Shown: positions 35,016 to 44,969, counted from the stretch's first letter. The stretch is 64,000 bases of DNA from Maribacter stanieri (GCF_900112245.1 NZ_FOYX01000004.1:1-64000); one strand, 5' to 3'. A program made the numbers and translations. Notes: generated from the letters alone by a model not told the origin.

Positions 35016-35695
35016 TGGAATACGTTATTGTAACAGGTACTAGTAGAGGAATTGGTTTTGAATTGAGTAGGTTATTTGCTGATGCAGGTTTTAAAGTATT
35101 GGCGCTATCAAGAAATGATAAACCTATTAATAGCCTTAAACATGAAAACATCGAAGCATTTCCTTTTGATGTATCTTCAAAAGAAGATCAAGATATGTTG
35201 TTCAAATTTTTAAAGGAAAATGATTGTACTGTTTCTGCGCTAATTAATAATGCTGGTAAATTAATTAATAAACCTTTTCTAGAGTTAACAGACCAAGAAT
35301 TTAAATCTGTCTATGAGGTCAATGTTTTTGGCGTCGCTTCTATGACTAAGTTAGTTTTGCCTTTTATGAATAAAGAGGGTCACGTACTAACCATAAGCTC
35401 TATGGGTGGTATTCAAGGAAGTGCTAAGTTTCCAGGGCTTTCAGCATATAGTTCTAGTAAGGGAGCAGTTCTTACATTAACCGAATTATTAGCTGAAGAA
35501 TTTAAAGAAACTGGTCCGGCTTTCAATGCATTGGCGTTGGGCGCAGTACAGACTGAAATGTTAGAAGAAGCATTTCCTGGATATAAAGCACCTGTAAGTG
35601 CCGTAGAAATGGCAGAATACATAATGGATTTCGCCTTAAAAGGGCAAAAATTGTACAATGGTAAAATACTACAAGTAAGCAGCAGTACTCCGTAA
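35015..35695 (+). CDS. Short-chain dehydrogenase/reductase
   Basis: A 226-residue NAD(P)-dependent oxidoreductase of the classical SDR type. The cofactor motif TGTSRGIG is at 7-14, NNAG follows, and the catalytic Ser with YSSSK lies in the second half. Arg11 after the glycine motif suggests NADPH. The substrate is unknown. It overlaps the M28 gene by one base and is followed after two bases by the SprT-like gene. Confidence 0.9.
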   Translation: MEYVIVTGTSRGIGFELSRLFADAGFKVLALSRNDKPINSLKHENIEAFPFDVSSKEDQDMLFKFLKENDCTVSALINNAGKLINKPFLELTDQEFKSVYEVNVFGVASMTKLVLPFMNKEGHVLTISSMGGIQGSAKFPGLSAYSSSKGAVLTLTELLAEEFKETGPAFNALALGAVQTEMLEEAFPGYKAPVSAVEMAEYIMDFALKGQKLYNGKILQVSSSTP

Positions 35696-35697
35696 AA

Positions 35698-36300
35698 ATG
35701 CAACAGACCTTAGCTAAATACTTGCCAGAATTAGCAGTTAGTCCTTGTTTTGAACTAATTAAAAATAGTCACGTTCATTTGAAAATTGTGAATGAGCGCG
35801 TAACTCGTCATGGCGATTATAGAAGACGAAAAGATGGTAATCATCAAATTACAGTCAATGCATCTTTGAATAAATATCGATTTCTGATGACCTTAATACA
35901 TGAAATTGCTCATTTAATAGCTTTTGAGAAGTATGGTCGTAATATAAAGCCACATGGCTTAGAGTGGAAAAAGACCTTTCAGCATTTAATGCTTCCGTTC
36001 ATACGTCCAGAAATATTTCCTGCACAACTTTTGCCATTATTAGCTAGGCATTTTAAAAACCCTAAAGCTAGCAGCGGTACAGATGCTCAGTTGGCTATTG
36101 CTTTAAAACAATTCGATGAACAACAATCAGATAAAACTTACGTTTACGAATTACCGATAGGGTGTGTTTTTCGCATCTATAACGGGAAATTATTTAAAAA
36201 AGGAAATAAACGAACCAAGCGTTATGAGTGCATAGAAATATCTTCGGGAAGGATGTTTTTGTTTCAACCCAATGCTGAGGTAGAATTAATAAAAAGCTGA
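35698..36300 (+). CDS. SprT-like zinc protein
   Basis: A 200-residue cytoplasmic protein of the SprT/Spartan-like family. HEIAH (His68, Glu69, His72) and His86 in KPHGLEWKK fit a zinc metalloprotease site. The C-terminal part contains no CxxC zinc ribbon, only a single Cys in RYECIEI, which differs from SprT proteins that carry one. The role is unproven; related eukaryotic proteins act on DNA-protein crosslinks. It is two bases after the SDR gene and two bases before the guanylyltransferase gene. Confidence 0.82.
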   Translation: MQQTLAKYLPELAVSPCFELIKNSHVHLKIVNERVTRHGDYRRRKDGNHQITVNASLNKYRFLMTLIHEIAHLIAFEKYGRNIKPHGLEWKKTFQHLMLPFIRPEIFPAQLLPLLARHFKNPKASSGTDAQLAIALKQFDEQQSDKTYVYELPIGCVFRIYNGKLFKKGNKRTKRYECIEISSGRMFLFQPNAEVELIKS

Positions 36301-36301
36301 C

Positions 36302-37381
36302 ATGAATAAAAATTATTATGCCGTTTTAATGGCAGGAGGAGTGGGGTCAAGATTCTGGCCTATAAGCACAAGTGAAAATCCTAAACAATTTCATGATATG
36401 TTGGGTACGGGAACCACGCTTATTCAAAAAACATTTCAGAGGTTAAATAAGTTTGTACCTGCCGAGAATATTTTGATTCTTACCAATGAGCGCTATAATG
36501 ATTTAGTATTAGAACAGCTTCCAATGGTAAAGCAAGAGCAAGTAGTTCTTGAGCCTGCTATGAGAAATACAGCGCCGTGTATTTTATATGCAGCGATGAA
36601 GATTCGAAAAATGAACGAAGATGCTGTAATGATAGTGGCGCCTAGTGATCATTGGATTGAAGATGAGGATGCCTTTGCAAAGGATGTTACGGCATGTTTT
36701 AAAAAGTGTGAAACTGAAGATGTTCTTTGTACGTTAGGTATAAAGCCTTCTTTTCCAAACACTGGTTTTGGATATATAGAATATAATAAGACAGATAAAG
36801 CCCAACTTAAAAAGGTAAATCAATTTAGAGAAAAGCCAGATTATGAAACGGCTAAAGATTTTCTAGCTCAAGGAAATTTTCTTTGGAATGCAGGTATATT
36901 TATGTGGAGTGCAAAAACAATTGTAAACGCGTTTCAAAATTTTCAGCCTAAACAATATGCATTATTCAGAGATGGTTTAGTGTGTTACAATACAGATGAT
37001 GAAAAGAAATTTATATCAGAGAATTATCCTAAAGCTGAAAATATTTCCATCGATTATGCTATTTTAGAAAATTCTGAATCAATTTATGTTAAGGAAGCAA
37101 CATTTGATTGGAACGATTTAGGTACGTGGGGTTCTTTATATGATAAACTAGATAAAGACAAAAATCATAATGCCGTAGTAAATGCCAAGGTTCTGGCAGA
37201 AGATGCTAGTGGTAACATGATAAGGTCTAAGGCAGGTAAGGTTGTTGTTGTAGATGGTCTTAAAGACTATATCATTGTTGATAAAGATGAAGTACTTTTG
37301 ATCTATCCTAAGTCAAAGGAACAAGATATAAAACAAGTTTTAAATAAGGTAAAGGATACCTTTGGTGATGAATTCGCTTAA
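36302..37381 (+). CDS. Mannose-1-phosphate guanylyltransferase
   Basis: A 359-residue cytoplasmic nucleotidyltransferase making GDP-mannose for surface polysaccharides. Motifs: MAGGVGSRFWPIS for nucleotide binding, PKQFHDM, then FREKP, NAGIFMW and DWNDLGTWGSLY of the sugar-binding part. The length fits the single-domain type without the isomerase half found in bifunctional ManC. It sits in a tight run with the SprT-like and DUF389 genes, with two-base gaps. Confidence 0.93.
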   Translation: MNKNYYAVLMAGGVGSRFWPISTSENPKQFHDMLGTGTTLIQKTFQRLNKFVPAENILILTNERYNDLVLEQLPMVKQEQVVLEPAMRNTAPCILYAAMKIRKMNEDAVMIVAPSDHWIEDEDAFAKDVTACFKKCETEDVLCTLGIKPSFPNTGFGYIEYNKTDKAQLKKVNQFREKPDYETAKDFLAQGNFLWNAGIFMWSAKTIVNAFQNFQPKQYALFRDGLVCYNTDDEKKFISENYPKAENISIDYAILENSESIYVKEATFDWNDLGTWGSLYDKLDKDKNHNAVVNAKVLAEDASGNMIRSKAGKVVVVDGLKDYIIVDKDEVLLIYPKSKEQDIKQVLNKVKDTFGDEFA

Positions 37382-37383
37382 GT

Positions 37384-38853
37384 ATGGAAAACAATCTTGA
37401 TCAAGATAATATTACCCCTAACAGTAACGAGAGCAATGGCGGTACTGAAGTTAAAAAAGATTTTCAAGGTCTTTTAGGTAGCGTTAAAAAGTTTTTGTCT
37501 GAATTATTGGATATTAGAACCAATACAGATCAGCAGGCTACGAAAGAAGCTATTATTGCTGATATTCCTTTTAAGGGGCATACTTCTTGGATTTTGATTT
37601 GTTCCATTTTTATTGCATCTATAGGTCTCAATGCCAATTCTACTGCGGTGGTAATCGGTGCGATGTTAATTTCTCCACTTATGGGGCCTATTTTAGGAAT
37701 AGGCATGTCTGTGGCAATTAATGACATTGATACGTTAAAAAGGTCATTGAAGAATTTTGCCGTAATGGTGGTTCTAAGTGTAATAACTGCATATTTATTC
37801 TATCGTTTCTTTCCTTTGAGAGATGAGTCTTCGGAGCTTTTAGCAAGAACAGAACCCGATATTAGAGATGTTTTAATAGCATTTTTTGGTGGTTTGGCAT
37901 TAGTAATTGCTCGTGCAAAAAAAGGAACTATTGCCAGTGTTATTTTTGGTGTAGCAATTGCTACTGCATTAATGCCTCCGCTGTGTACCGTAGGTTTTGG
38001 TTTGGCAATAGGTAACTGGTCTTATGCAACAGGGGCAATGTACCTGTTTATTATCAATACTATTTTTATAGCACTCGCAACCTTTTTGGTCATTAAGCTT
38101 TTACGTTTTCCCATGGTTCGCTATGTGAATTCGCAAAGAAGAAAATTGATCGGAAGATTGGCTTCACTATTGGCAATTTTAGTGATGATACCGGCCGGTT
38201 TTACATTTTATAGTGTGTTCAAAAAATCTTTATTCAATAGAGATGCCGAAACTTTTATTACTGAAAAAATAGTGCCTTACCAATTTTCTGGAGAAGGTAA
38301 ATTTTTAAAAGATTTTAGTGAAGTCATATACAACGATGATGGTAATTCTAAAATTGAATTATTTTTTATGGGTAATGAAGGTATACCCGATAATGTAATT
38401 GCTACTTGGCGAACTCAAATGGCAGAATTTAAGCAACTTGAAGGTACTGAGCTTGCTGTTGTTCAAGGTTCTAAAAGTGACGAAGCCAACGAGCTTAAAT
38501 ACGTTAATGAGTTATACGAATCTCAGAAAAGTATTTTGACGAGTAAAGATGAGAAGATTCAGCTTTTAGAAAGTGAATTGGTTAGGTTAAACCAGATATC
38601 ATCCAATCAGATTCCTTTTAAGGAGATTAGTCTAGAGGCAAAAACAAATTACGAGAATTTGGATCGCATAGGTTATGCATATTTAATTTCAACAGATTTT
38701 ACTAAAACCGATAGTATACCTTTATTTGAAGTGACTTGGAAAAAGGAAGCGAAAAGAGCAGAAACGGTAAAGGATATGAATAAGCTGCAAGATTGGTTGC
38801 GTCTTAGGTTGAACAATAAGAATATTCAGATAAAAGAGATGCCCAAAGATTAG
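37384..38853 (+). CDS. DUF389 membrane protein
   Basis: A 489-residue inner-membrane protein of the DUF389 family, function unknown. After a hydrophilic N-terminus (1-65) come about six hydrophobic segments (about 70-255) with the conserved AMLISPLMGPILGIG and ATALMPPLCTVGFGLAIG, then another segment near 262-282 and a long soluble C-terminal domain with a coiled-coil stretch (about 380-410). The stop overlaps that of the convergent MlaF-like gene by four bases. Confidence 0.88.
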   Translation: MENNLDQDNITPNSNESNGGTEVKKDFQGLLGSVKKFLSELLDIRTNTDQQATKEAIIADIPFKGHTSWILICSIFIASIGLNANSTAVVIGAMLISPLMGPILGIGMSVAINDIDTLKRSLKNFAVMVVLSVITAYLFYRFFPLRDESSELLARTEPDIRDVLIAFFGGLALVIARAKKGTIASVIFGVAIATALMPPLCTVGFGLAIGNWSYATGAMYLFIINTIFIALATFLVIKLLRFPMVRYVNSQRRKLIGRLASLLAILVMIPAGFTFYSVFKKSLFNRDAETFITEKIVPYQFSGEGKFLKDFSEVIYNDDGNSKIELFFMGNEGIPDNVIATWRTQMAEFKQLEGTELAVVQGSKSDEANELKYVNELYESQKSILTSKDEKIQLLESELVRLNQISSNQIPFKEISLEAKTNYENLDRIGYAYLISTDFTKTDSIPLFEVTWKKEAKRAETVKDMNKLQDWLRLRLNNKNIQIKEMPKD

Positions 38854-39617
38854 TTTTGTTCTTGAATGTACATTTGTCTCACTTTTTTAAATAAGTCAGA
38901 TGAGTAGACGAAATTAGTTACCGCTTCATTATCGGTTTTGAAAATTTCGTTTTTGGTACCTTCCCACTCTAATAACCCATCTTTAAGAAAGATAATTTTC
39001 TCTCCAATTTGCATTACAGAGTTCATGTCATGTGTATTTATGACAGTTGTAATGTTATATTCCTCTGTAATTTCTTTGATGAGGTCATCTATAAGAATAG
39101 CTGTTTTGGGATCTAGACCAGAATTTGGTTCGTCGCAAAAAAGATATTTTGGATTCATTACAATTGCACGTGCAATAGCAACACGTTTTTGCATACCGCC
39201 AGAAATCTCGGAAGGAAATTTATGATGTGCATCAATAAGGTTAACTCTCTTTAATACCGCATCAACTCGATCTTTCATTTCCGACTTCGACTGGTTGGTA
39301 AACATTTCTAAAGGGAACATAACATTACCTTCTACCGTCATACTATCAAAAAGGGCACTGCCTTGAAAAACCATCCCCATCTCTTGTCTTAATTCACGTT
39401 TTTCATCATCGGTATGATCAGAATATAATTTACCGTCATATGCTATACCTCCTTCTTCAGGGACAAAAAGACCTAATAAACATTTAAGAAAAACAGTTTT
39501 CCCAGAGCCACTCTGTCCAATAATTAAATTAGTTTTTCCTTTTTCAAAAGTTGTGGTAATCCCCTTAAGAATATGAGCTTCGCCAAAAGATTTATGTATG
39601 TCTCGTACGTCTATCAT
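38850..39617 (-). CDS. ABC transporter ATPase, MlaF-like
   Basis: A 255-residue ATPase of the Mla/Mce-type lipid transport system of the envelope. Walker A GQSGSGKT is at 34-41, the signature is ISGGMQKRVAIARAI, and Walker B is YLFCDEPNSGLDP. The frame is open 20 codons further upstream, but I choose ATG at 39617: it gives the normal N-terminus MIDVRDIHKSFG and overlaps the permease stop as TAATG, the coupling seen elsewhere in this window. The substrate-binding MlaD protein is not in this window. Confidence 0.9.
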   Translation of the reverse strand: MIDVRDIHKSFGEAHILKGITTTFEKGKTNLIIGQSGSGKTVFLKCLLGLFVPEEGGIAYDGKLYSDHTDDEKRELRQEMGMVFQGSALFDSMTVEGNVMFPLEMFTNQSKSEMKDRVDAVLKRVNLIDAHHKFPSEISGGMQKRVAIARAIVMNPKYLFCDEPNSGLDPKTAILIDDLIKEITEEYNITTVINTHDMNSVMQIGEKIIFLKDGLLEWEGTKNEIFKTDNEAVTNFVYSSDLFKKVRQMYIQEQN

Positions 39618-40354
39618 TATCCTAGTAAAAGTTGGGTTAAAATATAATTTAGTATGATGATTACAACACTTGTCCAAACAAAAGCAGTTGTGCTGGCTTT
39701 CCCAACCTCTAAGGCTCCCCCACGCATATAAAAACCATGAAAAGATGGTATCGTTGCAATTACAAATGCAAAAATTAAGGTTTTGACAAAGGCATATGCT
39801 ATATGAAAAGGAACAAAATCAGACTGTAGTCCTGTTATAAAATCTTCACTGGTTAAGAATCCCCCAAACACGCCTGCCATCCATCCGCCAAATATTCCAA
39901 CGTACATAGAAATAGCAATTGCAAAAGGGTAAAATAGCATTGCTATAATTTTAGGAAAAACTAAATAATTAAGAGAGTTAACGCCCATAACTTCTAAGGC
40001 GTCTATTTGTTCTGTAACCCGCATTGTACCAATACTAGACGTAATGTAAGAACCTACTTTACCCGCCATGATAATGGAAACAAATGTGGGTGCAAATTCT
40101 AGTATAACCGATTGCCTAGTGGCAAAGCCAATCAGGTTTCGTGGAATTAACGGGTTGGTAAGGTTAAGCGCAGTTTGTATGGCTACAACGGCACCTATAA
40201 AAAAGGAGATGAATATAATAATACCCAATGAGCTAAATATTAACTCATCTATTTCTTTGAATATTAGGGATTTCATTATTCTCCATTTCGTAGGTTTTTT
40301 AAAAACCTCGCGGATCATAATTGCATAGCTTCCTACAGATGCTAAATAGTTCAT
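39617..40354 (-). CDS. ABC transporter permease, MlaE-like
   Basis: A 245-residue inner-membrane permease of the MlaE family with about five hydrophobic segments. Conserved stretches are IQTALNLTNPLIPRNLIGFA, APTFVSIIMAGKVGSYI and GTMRVTEQIDALEVMGVNSLNYLV, the last containing the coupling region. With the ATPase encoded next it should move phospholipids between the membranes. The two genes form a small operon. Confidence 0.93.
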   Translation of the reverse strand: MNYLASVGSYAIMIREVFKKPTKWRIMKSLIFKEIDELIFSSLGIIIFISFFIGAVVAIQTALNLTNPLIPRNLIGFATRQSVILEFAPTFVSIIMAGKVGSYITSSIGTMRVTEQIDALEVMGVNSLNYLVFPKIIAMLFYPFAIAISMYVGIFGGWMAGVFGGFLTSEDFITGLQSDFVPFHIAYAFVKTLIFAFVIATIPSFHGFYMRGGALEVGKASTTAFVWTSVVIIILNYILTQLLLG

Positions 40355-40439
40355 TCTTTAAAAATAGATTTCTTATTGTAAAAATAACAATAAAGGACTT
40401 GATTTAACCTGAGTTTAATCTTTAAAGGGGTAAATTATT

Positions 40440-40447
40440 TACATTTG
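40440..40447 (+). promoter_or_regulatory. Promoter element of the PafA-like phosphatase gene
   Basis: TACATTTG fits TAnnTTTG, 18 bases before the ATG at 40466. It overlaps the TTG that would begin the longest frame, which argues for the later ATG as the true start. Confidence 0.5.
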
Positions 40448-40465
40448 CGTTTCAATCTTATAAGT

Positions 40466-42139
40466 ATGAAAATGAAAAAATATTTTATTACTTCATTGTT
40501 TATTGGGACTTTGTTGTTAGTTAACGGATTAACTGCGCAGAAGAAAAACAAAGACAATACAAGTGACGATTTGTTAAGGGTGAAACCAAAATTGGTAGTG
40601 GGGATAATAGTAGATCAAATGCGATATGATTATTTAACGCGCTTCTATAATGGTTTTGGTGACGACGGATTTAAAAAACTTATTGAGCAAGGTTTTAATT
40701 GTAAAAACAATCATTTTAATTATGCGCCAACAAGTACGGCTCCTGGGCATACTTCTGTCTTTACAGGCGCATCACCGTCTACACACGGTATTATTGGAAA
40801 TGACTGGTACGACAAAGAAATAGATGCTAGTGTTTACTGTGCTGGCGATGATGCTTATACTTCTGTAGGGACTTCATCAAATGCTGGGAAAATGTCTCCA
40901 CATAGAATGACCGTTACCACAATAACCGATGAGTTACGTTTAAGTACACAAATGCAGGGGAAGACTATTGCTGTTGCATTGAAAGATAGAGGAGCGGTTT
41001 TACCAGGCGGTCATACAGCTAATGCCGCATATTGGTTTCATGGCGCAGATGAAGGTAAATGGATTACAAGTACATACTATATGAACGAGCTTCCTAAATG
41101 GGTAAATGACTTTAACTCTTCTGGTAAAGCGCAATCATATAAAAAAGAATGGAACACTCTTAGGGATATTAAGGATTACAAAGAGAGTGGAACGGATAAT
41201 AATCTATATGAAGGAAAGTTTAAGGATGAAACAACAACTTCATTTCCTCACAACACGGCAGAACTTTTAGATAAGACAAAGGCATTCGATATCATTAAGG
41301 CAACACCTTACGGAAATTCCTTGACGGCAGATTTTGCCATAGAGGCTTTGAAGAATGAAGGTCTAGGTAAGGATGAAATTACAGATTTTTTGACGGTTAG
41401 TTTTTCTAGTACTGATTATGTTGGTCATATGTTCGGAGTAAATTCAAAAGAGGTTCAAGATACTTATCTAAGACTGGATGAAGATTTGGCGCGATTATTT
41501 AAAGCTTTGGATAAAAATGTAGGTGAGGGTGAGTATACTTTGTTTTTGACAGCTGATCATGCTGCTATAGAAGTTCCCACATATTTAAAAGATCAAAAAA
41601 TACCTGCAGGATATATCGATAATAAAGCAAATGCAGCAAGGCTTTCCGAGTTTTTGAAATATACCTATGGCACAGAGGATATTGTTAAAAACCATTCTAA
41701 TAATCAATTATTTTTAGATCATAAAATTGTAAAAAATTTAGATCTTGATTTAGCAGACGTTCAAGCTGAAATAGCGCAAGAATATTTAGGATACGATGGT
41801 ATTGATAAAGTCTATACGGCTGATCAAATGTGGAACAATGAGTATACTAGGGGAATTCCATATATTTTACAAAACGGATATAATCAAAAGAGATCGGGAG
41901 ATGTGCTTTTAGTATTAAAGCCTGGTTTTATCTCTTATAATACAACAGGTTCTACACACGGATCACCACAGATTTATGATACTCATGCTCCTTTATTATT
42001 TTATGGTAAAGGAATTAAGCCTGGATCAACAATTAAACGTACTGAGATTCCAGATATAGCTCCAACAATTTCTGCCCTATTAGGAATTTCTTATCCAAGT
42101 GGTACCACTGGCACACCTATAATAGAGGTTTTAGAGTAA
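40466..42139 (+). CDS. PafA-like alkaline phosphatase
   Basis: A 557-residue alkaline-phosphatase-superfamily enzyme. The signal peptide is residues 1-25 (GLTAQ), so it is exported to the periplasm. Asp50 (IIVDQMRYDY) and the likely nucleophile Thr91 in TSTAPGHTS match PafA of flavobacteria; further metal ligands appear in SSTDYVGHMFG and LTADHAA. The C-terminal HGSPQIYDTHAPLLFYG supplies the last His. It would release phosphate from organic monoesters. It is followed after one base by murI. Confidence 0.9.
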   Translation: MKMKKYFITSLFIGTLLLVNGLTAQKKNKDNTSDDLLRVKPKLVVGIIVDQMRYDYLTRFYNGFGDDGFKKLIEQGFNCKNNHFNYAPTSTAPGHTSVFTGASPSTHGIIGNDWYDKEIDASVYCAGDDAYTSVGTSSNAGKMSPHRMTVTTITDELRLSTQMQGKTIAVALKDRGAVLPGGHTANAAYWFHGADEGKWITSTYYMNELPKWVNDFNSSGKAQSYKKEWNTLRDIKDYKESGTDNNLYEGKFKDETTTSFPHNTAELLDKTKAFDIIKATPYGNSLTADFAIEALKNEGLGKDEITDFLTVSFSSTDYVGHMFGVNSKEVQDTYLRLDEDLARLFKALDKNVGEGEYTLFLTADHAAIEVPTYLKDQKIPAGYIDNKANAARLSEFLKYTYGTEDIVKNHSNNQLFLDHKIVKNLDLDLADVQAEIAQEYLGYDGIDKVYTADQMWNNEYTRGIPYILQNGYNQKRSGDVLLVLKPGFISYNTTGSTHGSPQIYDTHAPLLFYGKGIKPGSTIKRTEIPDIAPTISALLGISYPSGTTGTPIIEVLE

Positions 42140-42140
42140 T

Positions 42141-42929
42141 ATGGATGATAGGCATATAGGTATTTTTGACTCTGGTATTGGAGGTACATCTATCTGGGGT
42201 GAGATTCAAGAGCTTTTACCAAATGAAAGTTGTATATATCTTGCGGATAGTAAGAATGCACCTTATGGTGAAAAATCTGAAGAACGAATACTAGAGCTGA
42301 GTATTAAGAATACAGAATATTTATTAAGCCAAGGCTGTAAATTAATAGTCGTTGCTTGTAATACGGCAACGACTAATGCCATAGATTATTTAAGGAATAA
42401 TTATAGTGTACCTTTTATTGGAATAGAACCCGCTATAAAGCCTGCTGCTATAAATAGTAAATCTAAAATAGTAGGGGTATTGGCAACTAAAGGGACCTTG
42501 TCTAGCAGTTTGTTTCACAGTACATCTAAAAATCACGCTGCAGGTATAACGGTATTAGAACAAAGAGGTACTGGTTTAGTAGAGATGATTGAAAATGGTA
42601 ATCTAGAAAGTGATCAATTGTATCAACTTTTAGAACAGTACATAATGCCAATGCTTGATAAGGGAATGGATTATTTAGTTTTAGGTTGCACTCATTACCC
42701 TTATCTCATACCTATGTTAAAAAAAATGCTTCCAGAACATGTTACTATAATAGATTCTGGTCAGGCAGTTGCCAGGCAAACAAAAATGGTTTTAGATAAA
42801 TATGATTTATTGACCAGTAAAGTAGAATTGGGTAAGCATCAATTTTATACCAATGGAGATGTAAATGTACTTGCTACTATTTTAAACACTACTAAATCTA
42901 ATATCAATATTTCGTTCAAAGACTTTTAA
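42141..42929 (+). CDS. murI: Glutamate racemase
   Basis: A 262-residue cofactor-independent racemase making D-glutamate for peptidoglycan. The two catalytic cysteines are Cys73 (VACNTATT) and Cys183 (LGCTHYPYL), with IFDSGIGG at the N-terminus. It follows the phosphatase gene by one base. Its end overlaps the end of the convergent folA gene by 14 bases. Confidence 0.95.
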   Translation: MDDRHIGIFDSGIGGTSIWGEIQELLPNESCIYLADSKNAPYGEKSEERILELSIKNTEYLLSQGCKLIVVACNTATTNAIDYLRNNYSVPFIGIEPAIKPAAINSKSKIVGVLATKGTLSSSLFHSTSKNHAAGITVLEQRGTGLVEMIENGNLESDQLYQLLEQYIMPMLDKGMDYLVLGCTHYPYLIPMLKKMLPEHVTIIDSGQAVARQTKMVLDKYDLLTSKVELGKHQFYTNGDVNVLATILNTTKSNINISFKDF

Positions 42930-43431
42930 GGGCGTCGGCTTTTTTTATGTAGGTTAAATAAGTGAAAGAGAGTTTATGTTTTTCATCAGTTGGGTGAAAT
43001 TCTTGTTTGGTCAGCATCCAAAATTCTTCGTCAATTTCTGGGAAGAAAGTGTCAGCATCTTCAAAAGTACCGTGTACACGAGTAAGCTCTATTTTATCAG
43101 AACGTTTTTCTCCTTGCTTATAGATTTCTCCTCCACCAATTATAAATGCAATCTCTTCTTTAACTAAATCAATAGCTTCATCTAAAGAATGAACTACTAT
43201 ACATTCTTTATGTGCTACTGTGTAATTTTTATCCCTGGTAATTATAATGTGAGTTCTATTAGGTAGGGGTTTAGGAAAACTTTCATAGGTTTTTCTGCCC
43301 ATAATAATTTTGTGCCCAGATGTCAATTTTTTAAATCGTTTAAAATCATCTGGCAAATGCCAAAGTAAATCATTGTCTTTACCCAGAGCATCATTTTCTG
43401 CTGCCGCGGCAATCATTATAAGTGTTTTCAA
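42916..43431 (-). CDS. folA: Dihydrofolate reductase
   Basis: A 171-residue enzyme reducing dihydrofolate with NADPH. It has IAAAAENDALGKDNDLLWHLPDD at its start (active-site Asp in LPDD), the cofactor segment IIMGRKTYESF and FIIGGGEIY. Normal length. It is the second gene after the 2TM protein gene, overlapping it by four bases (ATGA). Thymidylate synthase, its metabolic partner, is encoded 5 kb away on the same strand. Confidence 0.95.
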   Translation of the reverse strand: MKTLIMIAAAAENDALGKDNDLLWHLPDDFKRFKKLTSGHKIIMGRKTYESFPKPLPNRTHIIITRDKNYTVAHKECIVVHSLDEAIDLVKEEIAFIIGGGEIYKQGEKRSDKIELTRVHGTFEDADTFFPEIDEEFWMLTKQEFHPTDEKHKLSFTYLTYIKKADALKSL

Positions 43432-43829
43432 AGCAATTTTTTTTTAGGTTCTATTTCTATAGGGGCTTGTAGTTCATGTTCTCGTTCAATCTCCTTCTCC
43501 ATTGCGGCAATTCGCTCTTTTTGTTTCTGTACTAATTTTTCTCTTTGAGAACGTTCCCAATCTTGCCCCATAAATTTATTGGTGATGAAAACATTAAAAA
43601 TGTGAAGGACAAACAAGAAAGCCCAAAAAGTAATGACCCATATAAACCAGTTATATTCTTGTCCGTATTTTAAAATTTTATTGATGAGCACTAGGAATAC
43701 ACTACCAACCAAAAAGACAACAAAATGGGTGTATAGGCGCTTCTTTTGGCGAACCCTTTTCTGAGCATTCTCTAATAGCTCATGCTGTTCTAAATCTAAT
43801 TTGGAGGTGTTTTTATTTTTAGAAAACAT
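43428..43829 (-). CDS. 2TM-domain protein
   Basis: A 133-residue small membrane protein of the 2TM type: two hydrophobic segments (about 36-54 and 65-88) separated by a short loop, with charged helical ends (LENAQKRVRQKKRLYTH before, REKLVQKQKERIAAMEKEIE after). Function unknown; similar segments are attached to sensor kinases in this phylum. It overlaps the folA start and would be co-transcribed with it. Confidence 0.8.
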   Translation of the reverse strand: MFSKNKNTSKLDLEQHELLENAQKRVRQKKRLYTHFVVFLVGSVFLVLINKILKYGQEYNWFIWVITFWAFLFVLHIFNVFITNKFMGQDWERSQREKLVQKQKERIAAMEKEIEREHELQAPIEIEPKKKLL

Positions 43830-43883
43830 ACTCTTCTTATCTTTGGTATAAAGATACAGGAATTGTACAATACGCTATAACTA

Positions 43884-44969
43884 ATGGAAAAATTTAGAAA
43901 GGAATTTCCCGTCTTACGAAAAGGAATATATGCTAATACAGCAGTATATGGTTTGTTGTACGAATCGCTGTTAGATTGGAGACAAGAGCATGATTTGGAT
44001 TTTCTGATATATGGTAGCGATATGCGAGAGAAATCTTTAAAGGTGGTCTCAGATACTCGTTCAGCAGTGGCTAATTTTTTTAATTGTAAAAGAAATAACG
44101 TAGCCTTAGTAAATAATTTCTCAACCGGACTTAACGTATTGTTAGAAGGGTTGGGTCAAAAAAAGAAAATACTGCTTATAGAAAACGATTATCCTTCGCT
44201 TAATTGGGGTTTTGAGAATAGAGGTTTTGATATCGAATATTTACAAATGACCGCTACCATTGAAGAACAAATTAAAGATGCGGTTGAAAATAAGCATATT
44301 GATGTCTTGGCATTAAGCCTAGTACAATGGCTTAACGGGTTTGCTATTGATCTTGATTTTTTGAAAGCATTGAAAAACCAATATCCTAGTTTGATTATCA
44401 TAGCTGATGGTACACAATTTTGCGGTAGTACTACCTTTGATTTTGATAATTCTGGAATAGATGTTTTAGGGAGCAGTGCTTACAAATGGTTATTGGCGGG
44501 TTATGGAAATGGTTTTATGTTGTTTTCAGACCAAATTAAAGATAAATTTTCAGTGAATAATATTGGCTTTAATGCTGCTGATGGTGATTTGGGTAAAATG
44601 GATGCTGTTAGGTTTGCTAAACGTTTTGAGCCTGGTCATCTATCATCTTTAAATTTCGGTAGTTTAAAATTTTCTATAGAGTATTTCGAAAGAATAGGAA
44701 TGGATAAAATTTCTGAACATAACCGTAAATTATCTAAGTATGCTAAAGGGGAATTTCAAAAATTAGGGCTTTTGTCAGATGAGGTTGTCGGAAGAAAAAA
44801 TCACAGTACTATTTTCAATATTAAGGCGAATGCAGCAACTTTTCAAAAATTAATAGACAATGATGTGTTTTGTGCCCAACGGGGAAATGGGGTGCGTTTA
44901 AGTTTTCATTTTTATAACACAGAAGCGGACATTGATACAATTGTAAAAATCTTAAAAACAGATAAGTAG
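43884..44969 (+). CDS. Class V aminotransferase
   Basis: A 361-residue PLP enzyme of the class V (cysteine-desulfurase-like) fold. The PLP lysine is Lys201 in SSAYKWLLAG, with Asp175 and Gln178 (ADGTQFCG) holding the cofactor and NNFSTGLN near residue 77 binding its phosphate. Substrate unknown; no cysteine in the loop position needed for a desulfurase was evident. It is divergent from the 2TM gene, 54 bp away. Confidence 0.87.
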   Translation: MEKFRKEFPVLRKGIYANTAVYGLLYESLLDWRQEHDLDFLIYGSDMREKSLKVVSDTRSAVANFFNCKRNNVALVNNFSTGLNVLLEGLGQKKKILLIENDYPSLNWGFENRGFDIEYLQMTATIEEQIKDAVENKHIDVLALSLVQWLNGFAIDLDFLKALKNQYPSLIIIADGTQFCGSTTFDFDNSGIDVLGSSAYKWLLAGYGNGFMLFSDQIKDKFSVNNIGFNAADGDLGKMDAVRFAKRFEPGHLSSLNFGSLKFSIEYFERIGMDKISEHNRKLSKYAKGEFQKLGLLSDEVVGRKNHSTIFNIKANAATFQKLIDNDVFCAQRGNGVRLSFHFYNTEADIDTIVKILKTDK

